Shown piece by piece: positions 35,075 through 43,396 of a stretch of DNA of 64,000 bases. The stretch's first letter is position 1; every line of letters begins with the position of its first letter. Both the position numbers and the translations under genes were made by a program. The stretch is from Muriicola jejuensis (lineage in GTDB: Bacteria > Bacteroidota > Bacteroidia > Flavobacteriales > Flavobacteriaceae): assembly GCF_010671595.1 (NCBI RefSeq), contig NZ_JAABOP010000001.1, positions 434,001 through 498,000 of the forward strand, written 5' to 3'. Under the pieces are notes generated by a model, which was not told where the DNA came from, ran no database searches, and worked only from the letters and a program-made list of their open reading frames with translations.

Positions 35075-35710
35075 CTGTGCTTTAAATTTCAGGGGCAGGT
35101 GCACCACTACCTTAGTTTTGAAGTAGTCTTCTTCAAAATAATCTGACAAGGCACATATCACGGCGTTGTCATATCCTTTTAATTCCTCCGTCAAATCTCC
35201 TCCCTTCAGGTACAGTATTCCATTTTTTAGTGGGTGGACAGACTTCTTCCTAATTTTCCCTCTGACCCAGTGCACGAAAGTTGGCATGGCAGCTACCGCC
35301 CTGCTGACGATAAAATCATATTGTTCCCGGAGATCCTCTACCCTCATATTCAGGGCGGTCGCATTTTGTAATCCCAGTCCGTCTATCACTTCCTGAACCA
35401 CTCTGATCTTCTTCCCGATGGAATCGACCAGTGTAAAACTCGTTTCAGGAAACAGTATGGCCAGCGGAATACCCGGAAAGCCCCCTCCTGTACCCACGTC
35501 GAGGACACGGGCCCCGGGGAGAAAGGAGATTACCTCAGCAATCCCCAGGGAATGCAATACGTGCCGGAGATACAATTCGTCTATATCCTTTCTGGAGACC
35601 ACATTGATCTTTTTGTTCCAATCCTTGTAGAGATCCCCTAACTTTTTAAATTGTTCCACTTGCATTTCTGTAAGTTCAGGGAAGTAATGAAGAATCCGTT
35701 CTTCGTCCAT
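35069..35710 (-). CDS. rsmG: 16S rRNA (guanine527-N7)-methyltransferase RsmG (GidB)
   Basis: Methylates G527 in 16S rRNA. From ATG 35710 the protein has 213 residues (MDEERILHYFPELTEMQ). The ten upstream codons of the open frame were rejected because they are not typical of the family. Landmarks are NVVSRKDIDELYLRHVLHSL (about 35-54) and the SAM-binding stretch VLDVGTGGGFPGIPLAILFP (about 67-86), then ALNMRVEDL and FIVSRAVAAMP. It is divergent from the desaturase gene. Confidence 0.95.
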   Translation of the reverse strand: MDEERILHYFPELTEMQVEQFKKLGDLYKDWNKKINVVSRKDIDELYLRHVLHSLGIAEVISFLPGARVLDVGTGGGFPGIPLAILFPETSFTLVDSIGKKIRVVQEVIDGLGLQNATALNMRVEDLREQYDFIVSRAVAAMPTFVHWVRGKIRKKSVHPLKNGILYLKGGDLTEELKGYDNAVICALSDYFEEDYFKTKVVVHLPLKFKAQL

Positions 35711-35830
35711 ATACCGGAGTTTAAGGGTTAAAAATACCACAAATCGTCCGACCTGTTTCTGATATTTTATGAATTCCTAGGCATTAAAAAGAATCGCATT
35801 GCGTTATCTTTACAACTTTCAATCACAATT

Positions 35831-36934
35831 ATGGAGAAAACGACAATAAGATTTTCGCGAAAGGACTCGGCCAATTTTTTCAGAACACTCAACAAAAGGG
35901 TCAATGAATATTTTGAAACCCACAACCTGAAAAAGACCGGGAATTGGAAACTGCACCTGAAGACCGCGGTCATGTTTTCCCTTTTCCTAGCACCGTACTT
36001 CCTCATCCTGACCCTCAATCTTCCTAATTGGGCCAACCTGCTGCTGACCATGACCATGGGAGTGGGGATGGCCGGAGTGGGAATGAACGTTATGCACGAT
36101 GGCAACCACGGCTCCTATTCCACCAAAAAATGGGTGAACAAGCTTATGGGCAGTAGCATTTATATCCTCGCCGGAAATGTCTACAACTGGCAGGTGCAAC
36201 ACAATGTACTGCACCATACCTATACCAATATCCACAACCATGATGAGGATCTGGAGGCGGGCAGGATCCTGCGATTTTCAAAACACGCCAAATGGCACCG
36301 TTTCCATAAATTCCAGCATTATTACAGCGTCTTCCTCTACGGCCTGCTCACCTTCAACTGGGCCGTAACGACAGACTTCATGCAGATGTACCGATATACC
36401 AAACGAAAGCTATCATATGGTAAATTTCCCAATCCCTTTGTGAACTGGAGCGTTCTCCTGATCACCAAGGCCATTTATATTACCATTTGGATCGTAATCC
36501 CCATGATCTTTCTGAGCATCGCATGGTGGAAGATCCTCCTGGGCTTCTTTGTCATGCATTACGTAGCCGGGGTTATCCTGAGTGTGGTATTCCAGCTGGC
36601 CCACGTAGTGGATGAGGCAGAAACCCCTCTTCCCGAAAAAGACGGGTCCATGAAGAACACCTGGGCCATTCACCAGCTTTTCACAACCGTTAACTTCGGT
36701 ACCCGGAACAAGATCGTCAACTGGTTTACAGGCGGACTCAACCATCAGGTAGAGCATCACATCTTTCCCAACATCAGCCACATCCATTACACAAAAATTT
36801 CCAAAATTGTGAAAGAAACGGCCCGGGAGTTTAATTTGCCCTACAATGAGTATAAAACTACCAGAAAAGCTATAATTTCGCACTTCAAACACTTGAGGGA
36901 ACTCGGCAGAAACCCGCAGGTGCAGTATCAATAA
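35831..36934 (+). CDS. Membrane fatty-acid (acyl-CoA/lipid) desaturase
   Basis: Di-iron membrane desaturase of 367 residues. Three histidine boxes are intact: HDGNH (about 91-95), HNVLHHTYTN (about 124-133) and NHQVEHHIF (about 301-309). The third box contains Gln, as in front-end or linoleoyl-type desaturases, but no cytochrome b5 domain is fused. About four to five membrane helices occur. The positional specificity is unknown. A near-consensus TATCTTTA lies about 20 bases upstream. The aspartate aminotransferase gene starts 14 bases downstream, so the two may be cotranscribed. Confidence 0.92.
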   Translation: MEKTTIRFSRKDSANFFRTLNKRVNEYFETHNLKKTGNWKLHLKTAVMFSLFLAPYFLILTLNLPNWANLLLTMTMGVGMAGVGMNVMHDGNHGSYSTKKWVNKLMGSSIYILAGNVYNWQVQHNVLHHTYTNIHNHDEDLEAGRILRFSKHAKWHRFHKFQHYYSVFLYGLLTFNWAVTTDFMQMYRYTKRKLSYGKFPNPFVNWSVLLITKAIYITIWIVIPMIFLSIAWWKILLGFFVMHYVAGVILSVVFQLAHVVDEAETPLPEKDGSMKNTWAIHQLFTTVNFGTRNKIVNWFTGGLNHQVEHHIFPNISHIHYTKISKIVKETAREFNLPYNEYKTTRKAIISHFKHLRELGRNPQVQYQ

Positions 36935-36948
36935 TCAGATCGATCACA

Positions 36949-38133
36949 ATGAGCAACGCCTTATCCGATAGAATTAAAAAACTGTCTACTTCGGCCACCC
37001 TCGCTATGGCCGCCAAGGCCAGGGAACTGAGGAATGAAGGGAAAGATATTATCGGCCTAAGCCTGGGGGAACCCGACTTCAACATACCTGATTTCATCAA
37101 GGAAGCCGCAAAACAGGCTATAGACGAAAATTATAGCAGTTATTCTCCTGTTGACGGATATGCAGACCTCAAACAGGCCATCTCGAAAAAGTTCAAGAGA
37201 GATAACAACCTGGAGTATGCCCCCAGCCAGATCGTCGTTTCTACCGGGGCCAAACAATCTCTGGCCAACGTGGCCATGGTGATGCTCAACAAGGGGGATG
37301 AGGTCATCCTCCCGGCCCCCTACTGGGTGAGCTACAGTGACATCGTGCAACTGGCCGAAGGTACACCTGTTGAGGTACCCACTACCATTGAGACCGATTT
37401 CAAAATGACGCCCTCCCAACTCAGGGCAGCCATCACCCCTAAAACCAAAATGCTCTGGTTCAGTTCTCCCTGCAACCCAAGTGGTTCCGTCTACAGCGAA
37501 GAAGAACTTATGGGCCTGGCCGAGGTACTGAGGGAATACCCGGATATCTTTGTCGTCTCTGACGAGATCTACGAACATATAAACTTCAGGGGAAAGCACG
37601 CCAGTATCGCCTGCATCGACGGGATGTACGAGAGGACGATCACCGTGAACGGCGTATCCAAGGCTTTTGCCATGACCGGTTGGAGGATAGGGTACATTGG
37701 CGCGGCCGACTGGATCGCCAAGGCCTGTACAAAATATCAGGGGCAGATCACGAGCGGGGCTAATGCCATCGGGCAACGGGCGACCATTGCGGCCCTGGAA
37801 GCACCGGTGAGCAGCATCCAATACATGATCGACAAATTCAGGGAGCGAAGAGACCTTATCCTTTCCCTCCTGGGAACGATCGAAGGCTTTAAGCTCAATG
37901 TCCCGGAAGGCGCCTTCTATGTCTTCCCGGACATCTCAGACTATTTCGGAAAGGAGCTGAAAGGCAACAAGATCAACAACGCCTCTGACTTCGCTATGTA
38001 TCTTCTGGAACACGCCAACGTGGCCACCGTGACCGGTGAGGCTTTTGGCAATCCGGATTGCATCCGCATATCCTATGCCGCTTCCGAGGCCGAGATACGG
38101 GAAGCCGTTGCCAGGATCAAAAAGGCGCTGTAG
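36949..38133 (+). CDS. aspC: Aspartate/aromatic aminotransferase, class I
   Basis: PLP-dependent aminotransferase of subgroup I-gamma, 394 residues, giving oxaloacetate from aspartate and 2-oxoglutarate (some relatives also use prephenate). Landmarks are GLSLGEPDFNIPDFI (about 36-50), VSTGAKQSLANVAM, PAPYWVSY, FSSPCNPSGSVY, VSDEIYEHI and the Schiff-base Lys in VNGVSKAFAMTGWRIGY (about 231-247). The exact amino-acid range cannot be fixed from sequence. It follows the desaturase gene closely. Confidence 0.93.
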   Translation: MSNALSDRIKKLSTSATLAMAAKARELRNEGKDIIGLSLGEPDFNIPDFIKEAAKQAIDENYSSYSPVDGYADLKQAISKKFKRDNNLEYAPSQIVVSTGAKQSLANVAMVMLNKGDEVILPAPYWVSYSDIVQLAEGTPVEVPTTIETDFKMTPSQLRAAITPKTKMLWFSSPCNPSGSVYSEEELMGLAEVLREYPDIFVVSDEIYEHINFRGKHASIACIDGMYERTITVNGVSKAFAMTGWRIGYIGAADWIAKACTKYQGQITSGANAIGQRATIAALEAPVSSIQYMIDKFRERRDLILSLLGTIEGFKLNVPEGAFYVFPDISDYFGKELKGNKINNASDFAMYLLEHANVATVTGEAFGNPDCIRISYAASEAEIREAVARIKKAL

Positions 38134-38139
38134 TACCCC

Positions 38140-39630
38140 TTAGGTCCTTTTCCAGAAATAGGGCGTCATCAGGATAAGTACAGTAAAGAGTTCAAGCCTT
38201 CCCGCCAGCATCAGGAAGCCACACCACCATTTCCCAAGGGCAGGCAGGCTGTTGAAATTGTTCAGCGGACTCAAACTGCCAAAGGCGGGTCCTACATTCC
38301 CCAGTGAAGAAGCGGCGCCCCCGATGGACGATTCAAAATCGAGTCCTAAAAAACCGAGAACCAGTGCGCCTATCACAAAAAGGAGCATGTAGAGCACGAA
38401 GAATCCGATCACGTTATAGACCACGTGTTCCGTGACCGTCTTATTATTGAACCTTACGGGGATCACGGCGTTGGGATGGAGGGTTCTCTTAAACTCCAGC
38501 AAGCCGTTCTTGATAATGAGGATATGCCTCATGATCTTGATCCCCCCGGCCGTCGATCCCGCCGATCCCCCAGCGAACATCAGCCCGAAGAAGAAAACGG
38601 TGATAAAAGGCGTCCAGGCGGTAAAGTCGGCCGACACAAACCCTGTGGTCGTCACCACTGCTACCACCTGGAAAAGAGCGTGCCTGAAAGCACTCTCTGC
38701 CTGGCCTAACACTTTTGGATGGTAATCCGATACCGGCACATTTGCCTTAAAGTAGATTACCAAAGCTACAACGGCCACAATAAGCAGGGTAAATGCGAAA
38801 TAATATTTGAATTCTTCATCCCTCAAAACCTTCTGCACCTTTCCCTTAAAGGCAAAATAGCTCAACACGAAGTTGCTCCCTGCCAGGAACATAAAAGCAA
38901 TGACGATATACTGTATCAATGGCTGATCATTCCAGTAGGCCAGGCTGGAGTTCTTTGTAGAAAATCCCCCTGTGGACAAGGTGGCCAGGGAATGGTTGAT
39001 AGCGTCAAAAAAAGACATCCCAGCCACTTTGAGCAGGATGGTCTCGGCGACGGTATATCCAAAATAGATCAGCCAGAGTCGTTTTGCGGTATCGGTGATC
39101 CTTGGGTGCAACTTGTCTGCACTGGGCCCGGGTGCCTCCGCTGCAAAAAGCTGCATCCCCCCTATCCCCAGTAACGGCAAGATAGCTATGGCCAGGACGA
39201 TGATCCCCATTCCGCCTATCCAATGGGTGAGACTGCGCCAGAAGAGGATCCCCTCGGGGAGAACCTCGATGTCGTCAATAATGGAGGCCCCCGTGGTGGT
39301 ATACCCGGACATGGTCTCGAAAAATGCGTTGGTTACATCCGGGATAGCCCCGGAGAATATGTAAGGCAGAACGCCGGAAGCCGCCATGATGATCCAGCCA
39401 AAGGTGACGATGATATATCCCTCCTTCCGTGAGACCTCCTTGTCGTGACCCCGTGTGAGGAACATGGCCATTACACCTATCATCATGGTTACGATGGAGG
39501 CCAGGGTGATATCCAGGGTAACTCCGTCCTCATAGATACCGCTGACCACAGCGGCCAGCAGCATAAAGCCCCCATTGCAAAGCAGCAGAAGGCCCATGAG
39601 GTGAATTATGATTTTGGCGTTAAACCCCAT
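38140..39630 (-). CDS. trkH: Trk-type potassium uptake protein, membrane subunit
   Basis: K+ channel-like transporter subunit of 496 residues (start ATG 39630, MGFNAKIIIHLMG). The open frame continues upstream but is antisense to a real part of trkA. The four selectivity-filter loops are visible: TMSGYTTTGASII, TLSTGGFSTKNSS, VTTTGFVSADF and SSLGNVGPAFGS. It begins just 1 base after the trkA stop, so the two subunits are cotranscribed and probably translationally coupled. It is convergent with aspC, with 6 bases between the stops. Confidence 0.95.
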   Translation of the reverse strand: MGFNAKIIIHLMGLLLLCNGGFMLLAAVVSGIYEDGVTLDITLASIVTMMIGVMAMFLTRGHDKEVSRKEGYIIVTFGWIIMAASGVLPYIFSGAIPDVTNAFFETMSGYTTTGASIIDDIEVLPEGILFWRSLTHWIGGMGIIVLAIAILPLLGIGGMQLFAAEAPGPSADKLHPRITDTAKRLWLIYFGYTVAETILLKVAGMSFFDAINHSLATLSTGGFSTKNSSLAYWNDQPLIQYIVIAFMFLAGSNFVLSYFAFKGKVQKVLRDEEFKYYFAFTLLIVAVVALVIYFKANVPVSDYHPKVLGQAESAFRHALFQVVAVVTTTGFVSADFTAWTPFITVFFFGLMFAGGSAGSTAGGIKIMRHILIIKNGLLEFKRTLHPNAVIPVRFNNKTVTEHVVYNVIGFFVLYMLLFVIGALVLGFLGLDFESSIGGAASSLGNVGPAFGSLSPLNNFNSLPALGKWWCGFLMLAGRLELFTVLILMTPYFWKRT

Positions 39631-39631
39631 C

Positions 39632-40981
39632 TTACAGGAATAAGCGTTCGATCTTTTGTATGGCCTGGGGCAGGCAACAAACCACCACCCGGTCTCCGGC
39701 GGAGATCTTAAAATCCCCGAGGGCGACCATCCCTTTGCCTTCCCGTATAACTCCTCCAATGATCGCATTTCTTGGGAAGTCGAGATCACGGATTACCTGT
39801 CCGTCCATTTTGGAATCGGATTTGACGACAAATTCCAGGATCTCGGCGTTGAGGTTGTTCAACCGCGTCAGTGCCACTACCTCTCCTTTCCGGATATACC
39901 TGAAGATGTTGTTGGCCGCAAGGAGTTTCTTGTTGATAAGGGTATCGATACCAATGGACTGGGAGAGTTGGAAATAGTCCATATTCTCTACCAGGGCGAT
40001 GGTCTTCTTGATATGTTTTGATTTGGCCACCAGGCAGGACATGATGTTGGTCTCTGAATTTCCCGTTACTGCGATAAAGGCATCCATGGATTCGAGGCTT
40101 TCCTCTTCCAGCAACTCCACATTACGGCCATCCCCGTTGATGACGAGGGCATTGGGGAGAATATCGGCCAGGTCGAAGGCCTTTTCCTTGTTCTTTTCAA
40201 TGAGTTTTACATTGAACTTCCTGGCACAAAGGTCCCGTGCTGCCTTAAAGCCTACCTTGCTGCCTCCCAGGATCATTACATTCTTCAGGGATTCCTTCTT
40301 CTTCCCCGTGAGCTTGTACAATTCGTCAACCCCTTTTTTGTCCGTGATAAAGTACACCTGATCATCGGCCTTGAACACGGTATCCCCCCTGGGGATCAGG
40401 GTGTACTGTGTTCCCCTCCTCTGCATGGCGATGGGCATGAAATGGAGTTCAGGGAAGATGGATGCCGCCTCTTTTACCGACTTTCCAACAAAAGGAGCGC
40501 TTTTGGGAAGGGATACCCCCACCATGATCAGAGCGCCATTCTCAAATTCATAGGTGTCGTGGAAGGCCGACTGATTGAGCAGTAACTGTATCTCCGAGGC
40601 CGCGAGTTCCTCTGGCGAAATCAATTCATCGATCCCGAGTTCCGGAAAATTGATCTTTTCGCGGTAATCGAGAAATTCAGTATTGGAGATCCGCGCGATC
40701 GTCCTTTTGCACCCCAGTTGTTTGGCCAGCATACAGAGGGTCAGATTGGTGGTTTCCGAGGAGGTGACCCCGATCACCAGGTCCGAATTCTCAACACGGG
40801 CATCCTGCAATACCGAAAGGGAAGTAGCGTCCCCTCTCAAAACCCTTATATCCAAATGGTTGTCTGCGTAGATCAGACTTTCTTTATTGGTGTCTATCAG
40901 GGTGATGTCCTGTGATTCGTAAGAGAGTAATTTAGCCAAATGAAAGCCTACTTCGCCTGCACCGGCGATGATAATCTTCAT
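39632..40981 (-). CDS. trkA: Trk system potassium uptake regulatory subunit TrkA
   Basis: Cytoplasmic gating subunit of the Trk K+ uptake system, 449 residues, with a duplicated RCK architecture: RCK-N 1 begins MKIIIAGAGEVGFHLAKLL, RCK-C 1 follows around 140-220, then RCK-N 2 (VMILGGSKVGFKAARDL, about 233-249) and RCK-C 2. Both nucleotide-binding glycine motifs are intact (GAGEVG; GGSKVG). The start is ATG 40981. It is the first gene of a two-gene operon with trkH. Confidence 0.95.
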   Translation of the reverse strand: MKIIIAGAGEVGFHLAKLLSYESQDITLIDTNKESLIYADNHLDIRVLRGDATSLSVLQDARVENSDLVIGVTSSETTNLTLCMLAKQLGCKRTIARISNTEFLDYREKINFPELGIDELISPEELAASEIQLLLNQSAFHDTYEFENGALIMVGVSLPKSAPFVGKSVKEAASIFPELHFMPIAMQRRGTQYTLIPRGDTVFKADDQVYFITDKKGVDELYKLTGKKKESLKNVMILGGSKVGFKAARDLCARKFNVKLIEKNKEKAFDLADILPNALVINGDGRNVELLEEESLESMDAFIAVTGNSETNIMSCLVAKSKHIKKTIALVENMDYFQLSQSIGIDTLINKKLLAANNIFRYIRKGEVVALTRLNNLNAEILEFVVKSDSKMDGQVIRDLDFPRNAIIGGVIREGKGMVALGDFKISAGDRVVVCCLPQAIQKIERLFL

Positions 40982-41185
40982 GAGCAAATAAGGTCTTTAA
41001 TCATATTGTACAGACCGTCTTGGAAGTTCAATCCCGATCTAATTTCCACGGCACTTACCAAAGGAAGAGTTGCATGGACCGCGAAGCAAAATTACACAAT
41101 TTTATTTCATCCCTGCTTATCCGTGCGCATAGTTTTGTGAAGTGAGGTCTCCACCGATCGCACACTCAGAACCACGGCTTTGTGT

Positions 41186-41193
41186 TATCTTTG
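41186..41193 (+). promoter_or_regulatory. Bacteroidetes -7 element of ubiE-porT
   Basis: TATCTTTG, 15 bases before the chosen ubiE ATG, giving a leader of about 10 bases. The longer open frame from 41182 would begin inside this element, which supports the later start. Confidence 0.55.
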
Positions 41194-41208
41194 CGCAAAA
41201 TCAGAGCT

Positions 41209-41937
41209 ATGTCGAGGAATGTGACTCCATACAAGGATACCGAAAGGGGAAAGAAAGAACAGGTGACCACCATGTTTGACGCCATTTCGGGGGAATACGA
41301 CGGGCTCAACCGGGTGATCTCCTTCGGGATCGATGTGAAGTGGCGGAAGAGGGTCGTGCAAATCCTCAAGGATAAATCTCCCGAGACCATCCTGGATATC
41401 GCAACAGGTACGGGGGATCTGGCCATCAACCTGGTGGCCACCGGTGCAAGGAGGATCGTTGGCCTCGACATTTCCAGGGGAATGCTGGAAGTGGGAAAGA
41501 AAAAGGTACTTCAAAAACAGTTGGAGGATCGGGTGGAAATGCTGGTGGGAGACAGCGAGGACCTGCAGTTTGAGGATGACAGCTTCGATGCCGTGACCGT
41601 CGCTTTTGGGGTCCGGAATTTCGAGAACCTCAACAAAGGGCTTAGCGAGATCCATAGGGTTCTGAGGCCCGGTGGAACCCTGGTGGTCCTGGAGACCTCG
41701 GTTCCCACTAAAACCCCGTACAAACAGGGCTATAGCCTCTACACCAAGTATATGCTCCCTACCATAGGCAAGATTTTCTCCAAGGACCGCTCCGCATATC
41801 GTTATCTGAGCGAATCGGCTTCGGTATTCCCTCATGGGCAAGCCTTCAACAATATTTTGAAGGAAATCGGGTTTATAGGTATGGAGAACAGGCCGCAAAC
41901 CTTTGGCGTGGCCTCCATCTATATCGCCACCAAGTAG
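41209..41937 (+). CDS. ubiE: Demethylmenaquinone methyltransferase
   Basis: Last methylation step of menaquinone synthesis (MenG activity), 242 residues from ATG 41209 (MSRNVTPYKDTERGKKEQ). Landmarks are MFDAISGEYDGLNRVISFGID (about 23-43), the SAM loop ILDIATGTGDLAI and VTVAFGVRNFENLNKGLSEI, RVLRPGGTLVVLE and the GYSLYTKYMLPTIGK region. The menaquinone it makes is the electron acceptor of the Nqr complex. The porT-like gene starts 3 bases after its stop, an arrangement common in flavobacteria. Confidence 0.96.
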   Translation: MSRNVTPYKDTERGKKEQVTTMFDAISGEYDGLNRVISFGIDVKWRKRVVQILKDKSPETILDIATGTGDLAINLVATGARRIVGLDISRGMLEVGKKKVLQKQLEDRVEMLVGDSEDLQFEDDSFDAVTVAFGVRNFENLNKGLSEIHRVLRPGGTLVVLETSVPTKTPYKQGYSLYTKYMLPTIGKIFSKDRSAYRYLSESASVFPHGQAFNNILKEIGFIGMENRPQTFGVASIYIATK

Positions 41938-41940
41938 TTT

Positions 41941-42639
41941 ATGAGACGATCCTTCCTTCTGCTGATCCTGATCCTTTTTGTTCACGGAACGAAGCTTTCT
42001 GCACAGTTCAATGAAAAGCCCATCCTCAATCTGGAGAACGAAGACAAAAGGCTGCTGAACTGGGGGTACTTTCTGGGTTTTAACCAGTACGATTTCAAAT
42101 TTGAGTACAGGAACGACCTGCAGGATATTCTGGTGAATAAATCGGTCGGATTTAATGTCGGACTGATCGGGGAGTTACGGTTGCACGAACACTTCGATCT
42201 TCGCTTTGAACCCGGGCTTTATTACGGAACCCGCACCCTGGGTTTCCCTGGGTTTTCTCAGGAGAACGATGCGATCCGGGAGGTAAAGTCGACCTACATC
42301 AACTTCCCCCTCCTTTTGAAGGCCAGTACCAAACGGATAGGGAACTGGAAACCCTTTCTCGTGGGAGGTGTATCGGCCTCACTTAACCTCGGCAGCAATG
42401 AAGCCAGCCTGGATGACAATAGCAGCGGGACTTTTAGGATGAAAAAACAGGTTTATAATTACGAACTCGGTTTCGGGATCGATTTCTATACGGAATATTT
42501 TAAGTTTTCCCCCTCCATCAGGGGGGTATTTGCCATTACGGACGAACTGGTGCCGGACAACGACCCCTCCAGCCCATGGACGGGAAACATCGATGCACTT
42601 CGCACCAGGGGAGTTTTTGTGAATTTTACCTTCGAATAG
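41941..42639 (+). CDS. porT: PorT-like outer-membrane protein (T9SS component)
   Basis: A 232-residue exported beta-barrel-like protein, a member of the PorT family needed for type IX secretion. The signal peptide ends near GTKLSAQ (about 23). Landmarks are NWGYFLGFNQYDFKFEY and GFNVGLIGELRLHEHFDLRFE, then alternating strands ending RGVFVNFTFE with a C-terminal aromatic residue region typical of outer-membrane proteins. Position directly behind ubiE is the usual place of porT in flavobacterial genomes. It is convergent with a TrmH gene 1 base apart. Confidence 0.88.
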   Translation: MRRSFLLLILILFVHGTKLSAQFNEKPILNLENEDKRLLNWGYFLGFNQYDFKFEYRNDLQDILVNKSVGFNVGLIGELRLHEHFDLRFEPGLYYGTRTLGFPGFSQENDAIREVKSTYINFPLLLKASTKRIGNWKPFLVGGVSASLNLGSNEASLDDNSSGTFRMKKQVYNYELGFGIDFYTEYFKFSPSIRGVFAITDELVPDNDPSSPWTGNIDALRTRGVFVNFTFE

Positions 42640-42640
42640 A

Positions 42641-43372
42641 TCAGTTCCCGGGATTCCTTCTCAATTCACTCAGCAGGATGGCAGTGGCCGTGGCTACGTT
42701 CAGGCTCTCTGCGGAGACTCTGCCAAACTGGGGGATACTCACTTTTTTATGGATGTGGTCCCCCACTTCCCCTGAGATACCGTGAGCCTCGTTTCCCATG
42801 ACCAGAACACCGGAATCCGGCCATCGGACACCATAGGCGCTCTCCCCATTCATAAAGGCCCCATACACGGGTTTTTTTGAATTCGACAGGAATTCTGACA
42901 GAGGAGTATAGAACAGGTTGACCCTGGCGATGGAGCCCATAGTGGCCTGCAGGACCTTGGGGTTGTAACAATCCACCGTATCCTCTGAACAGACCAGGTT
43001 AGGAATACCGAACCAATCGCATAAACGGATGATGGTACCCAGGTTTCCGGGGTCCTGTACGCTGTCCAGGGCCAGGATCCAGCCCTCCCCGATAAAAGGG
43101 GATGATTCGGGAATCGGGAACACTGCCAGCACCTTGTTGGGAGATCGGAGTCCGCTCATCCTGATGAGATCTGCCTCCTTCACTACCTCAAAGGGAGGGA
43201 CATTTTCGGGAAGGATCTCTGGGTCGGTCGTATAGAGAAACCTGGGGGAATAACCAGACAGCAGAAGTTCGTTCACCAGCTTTACACCCTCGGCTACAAA
43301 GAGGCCGCTGGCCTTGCGGTGCTTTTTTTGCTGCAGGCTCCTGATATACTTTATTTGACTTTTTCCAACCAT
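42641..43372 (-). CDS. TrmH (SpoU)-family RNA 2'-O-methyltransferase
   Basis: SPOUT-class RNA ribose methyltransferase of 243 residues, target not known (tRNA or rRNA). An N-terminal substrate-binding domain (LVNELLLSGYSPRFLY) is followed by the knotted SAM-binding domain with LALDSVQDPGNLGTIIRLCD (about 95-114), GIPNLVCS, and GNEAHGIS followed by IPQFGRVSAESLNVATATAI, the usual C-terminal signature. The gene is divergent from tamL with 24 bases between start codons, so the tamL promoter overlaps its 5' end. Confidence 0.93.
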   Translation of the reverse strand: MVGKSQIKYIRSLQQKKHRKASGLFVAEGVKLVNELLLSGYSPRFLYTTDPEILPENVPPFEVVKEADLIRMSGLRSPNKVLAVFPIPESSPFIGEGWILALDSVQDPGNLGTIIRLCDWFGIPNLVCSEDTVDCYNPKVLQATMGSIARVNLFYTPLSEFLSNSKKPVYGAFMNGESAYGVRWPDSGVLVMGNEAHGISGEVGDHIHKKVSIPQFGRVSAESLNVATATAILLSELRRNPGN

Positions 43373-43382
43373 CCAAATAATG

Positions 43383-43390
43383 TATTTTTG
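43383..43390 (+). promoter_or_regulatory. Bacteroidetes -7 element abutting tamL
   Basis: TATTTTTG, 6 bases before the tamL ATG, within the 24-base gap to the divergent trmH-type gene. The predicted transcript begins at or near the start codon. Confidence 0.45.
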
Positions 43391-43396
43391 ATTCCT

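Noticed and set aside
39631-39789. Upstream extension of the trkH frame
   Set aside because: It overlaps the real 3' end of trkA; trkH has a good ATG 1 base after the trkA stop.
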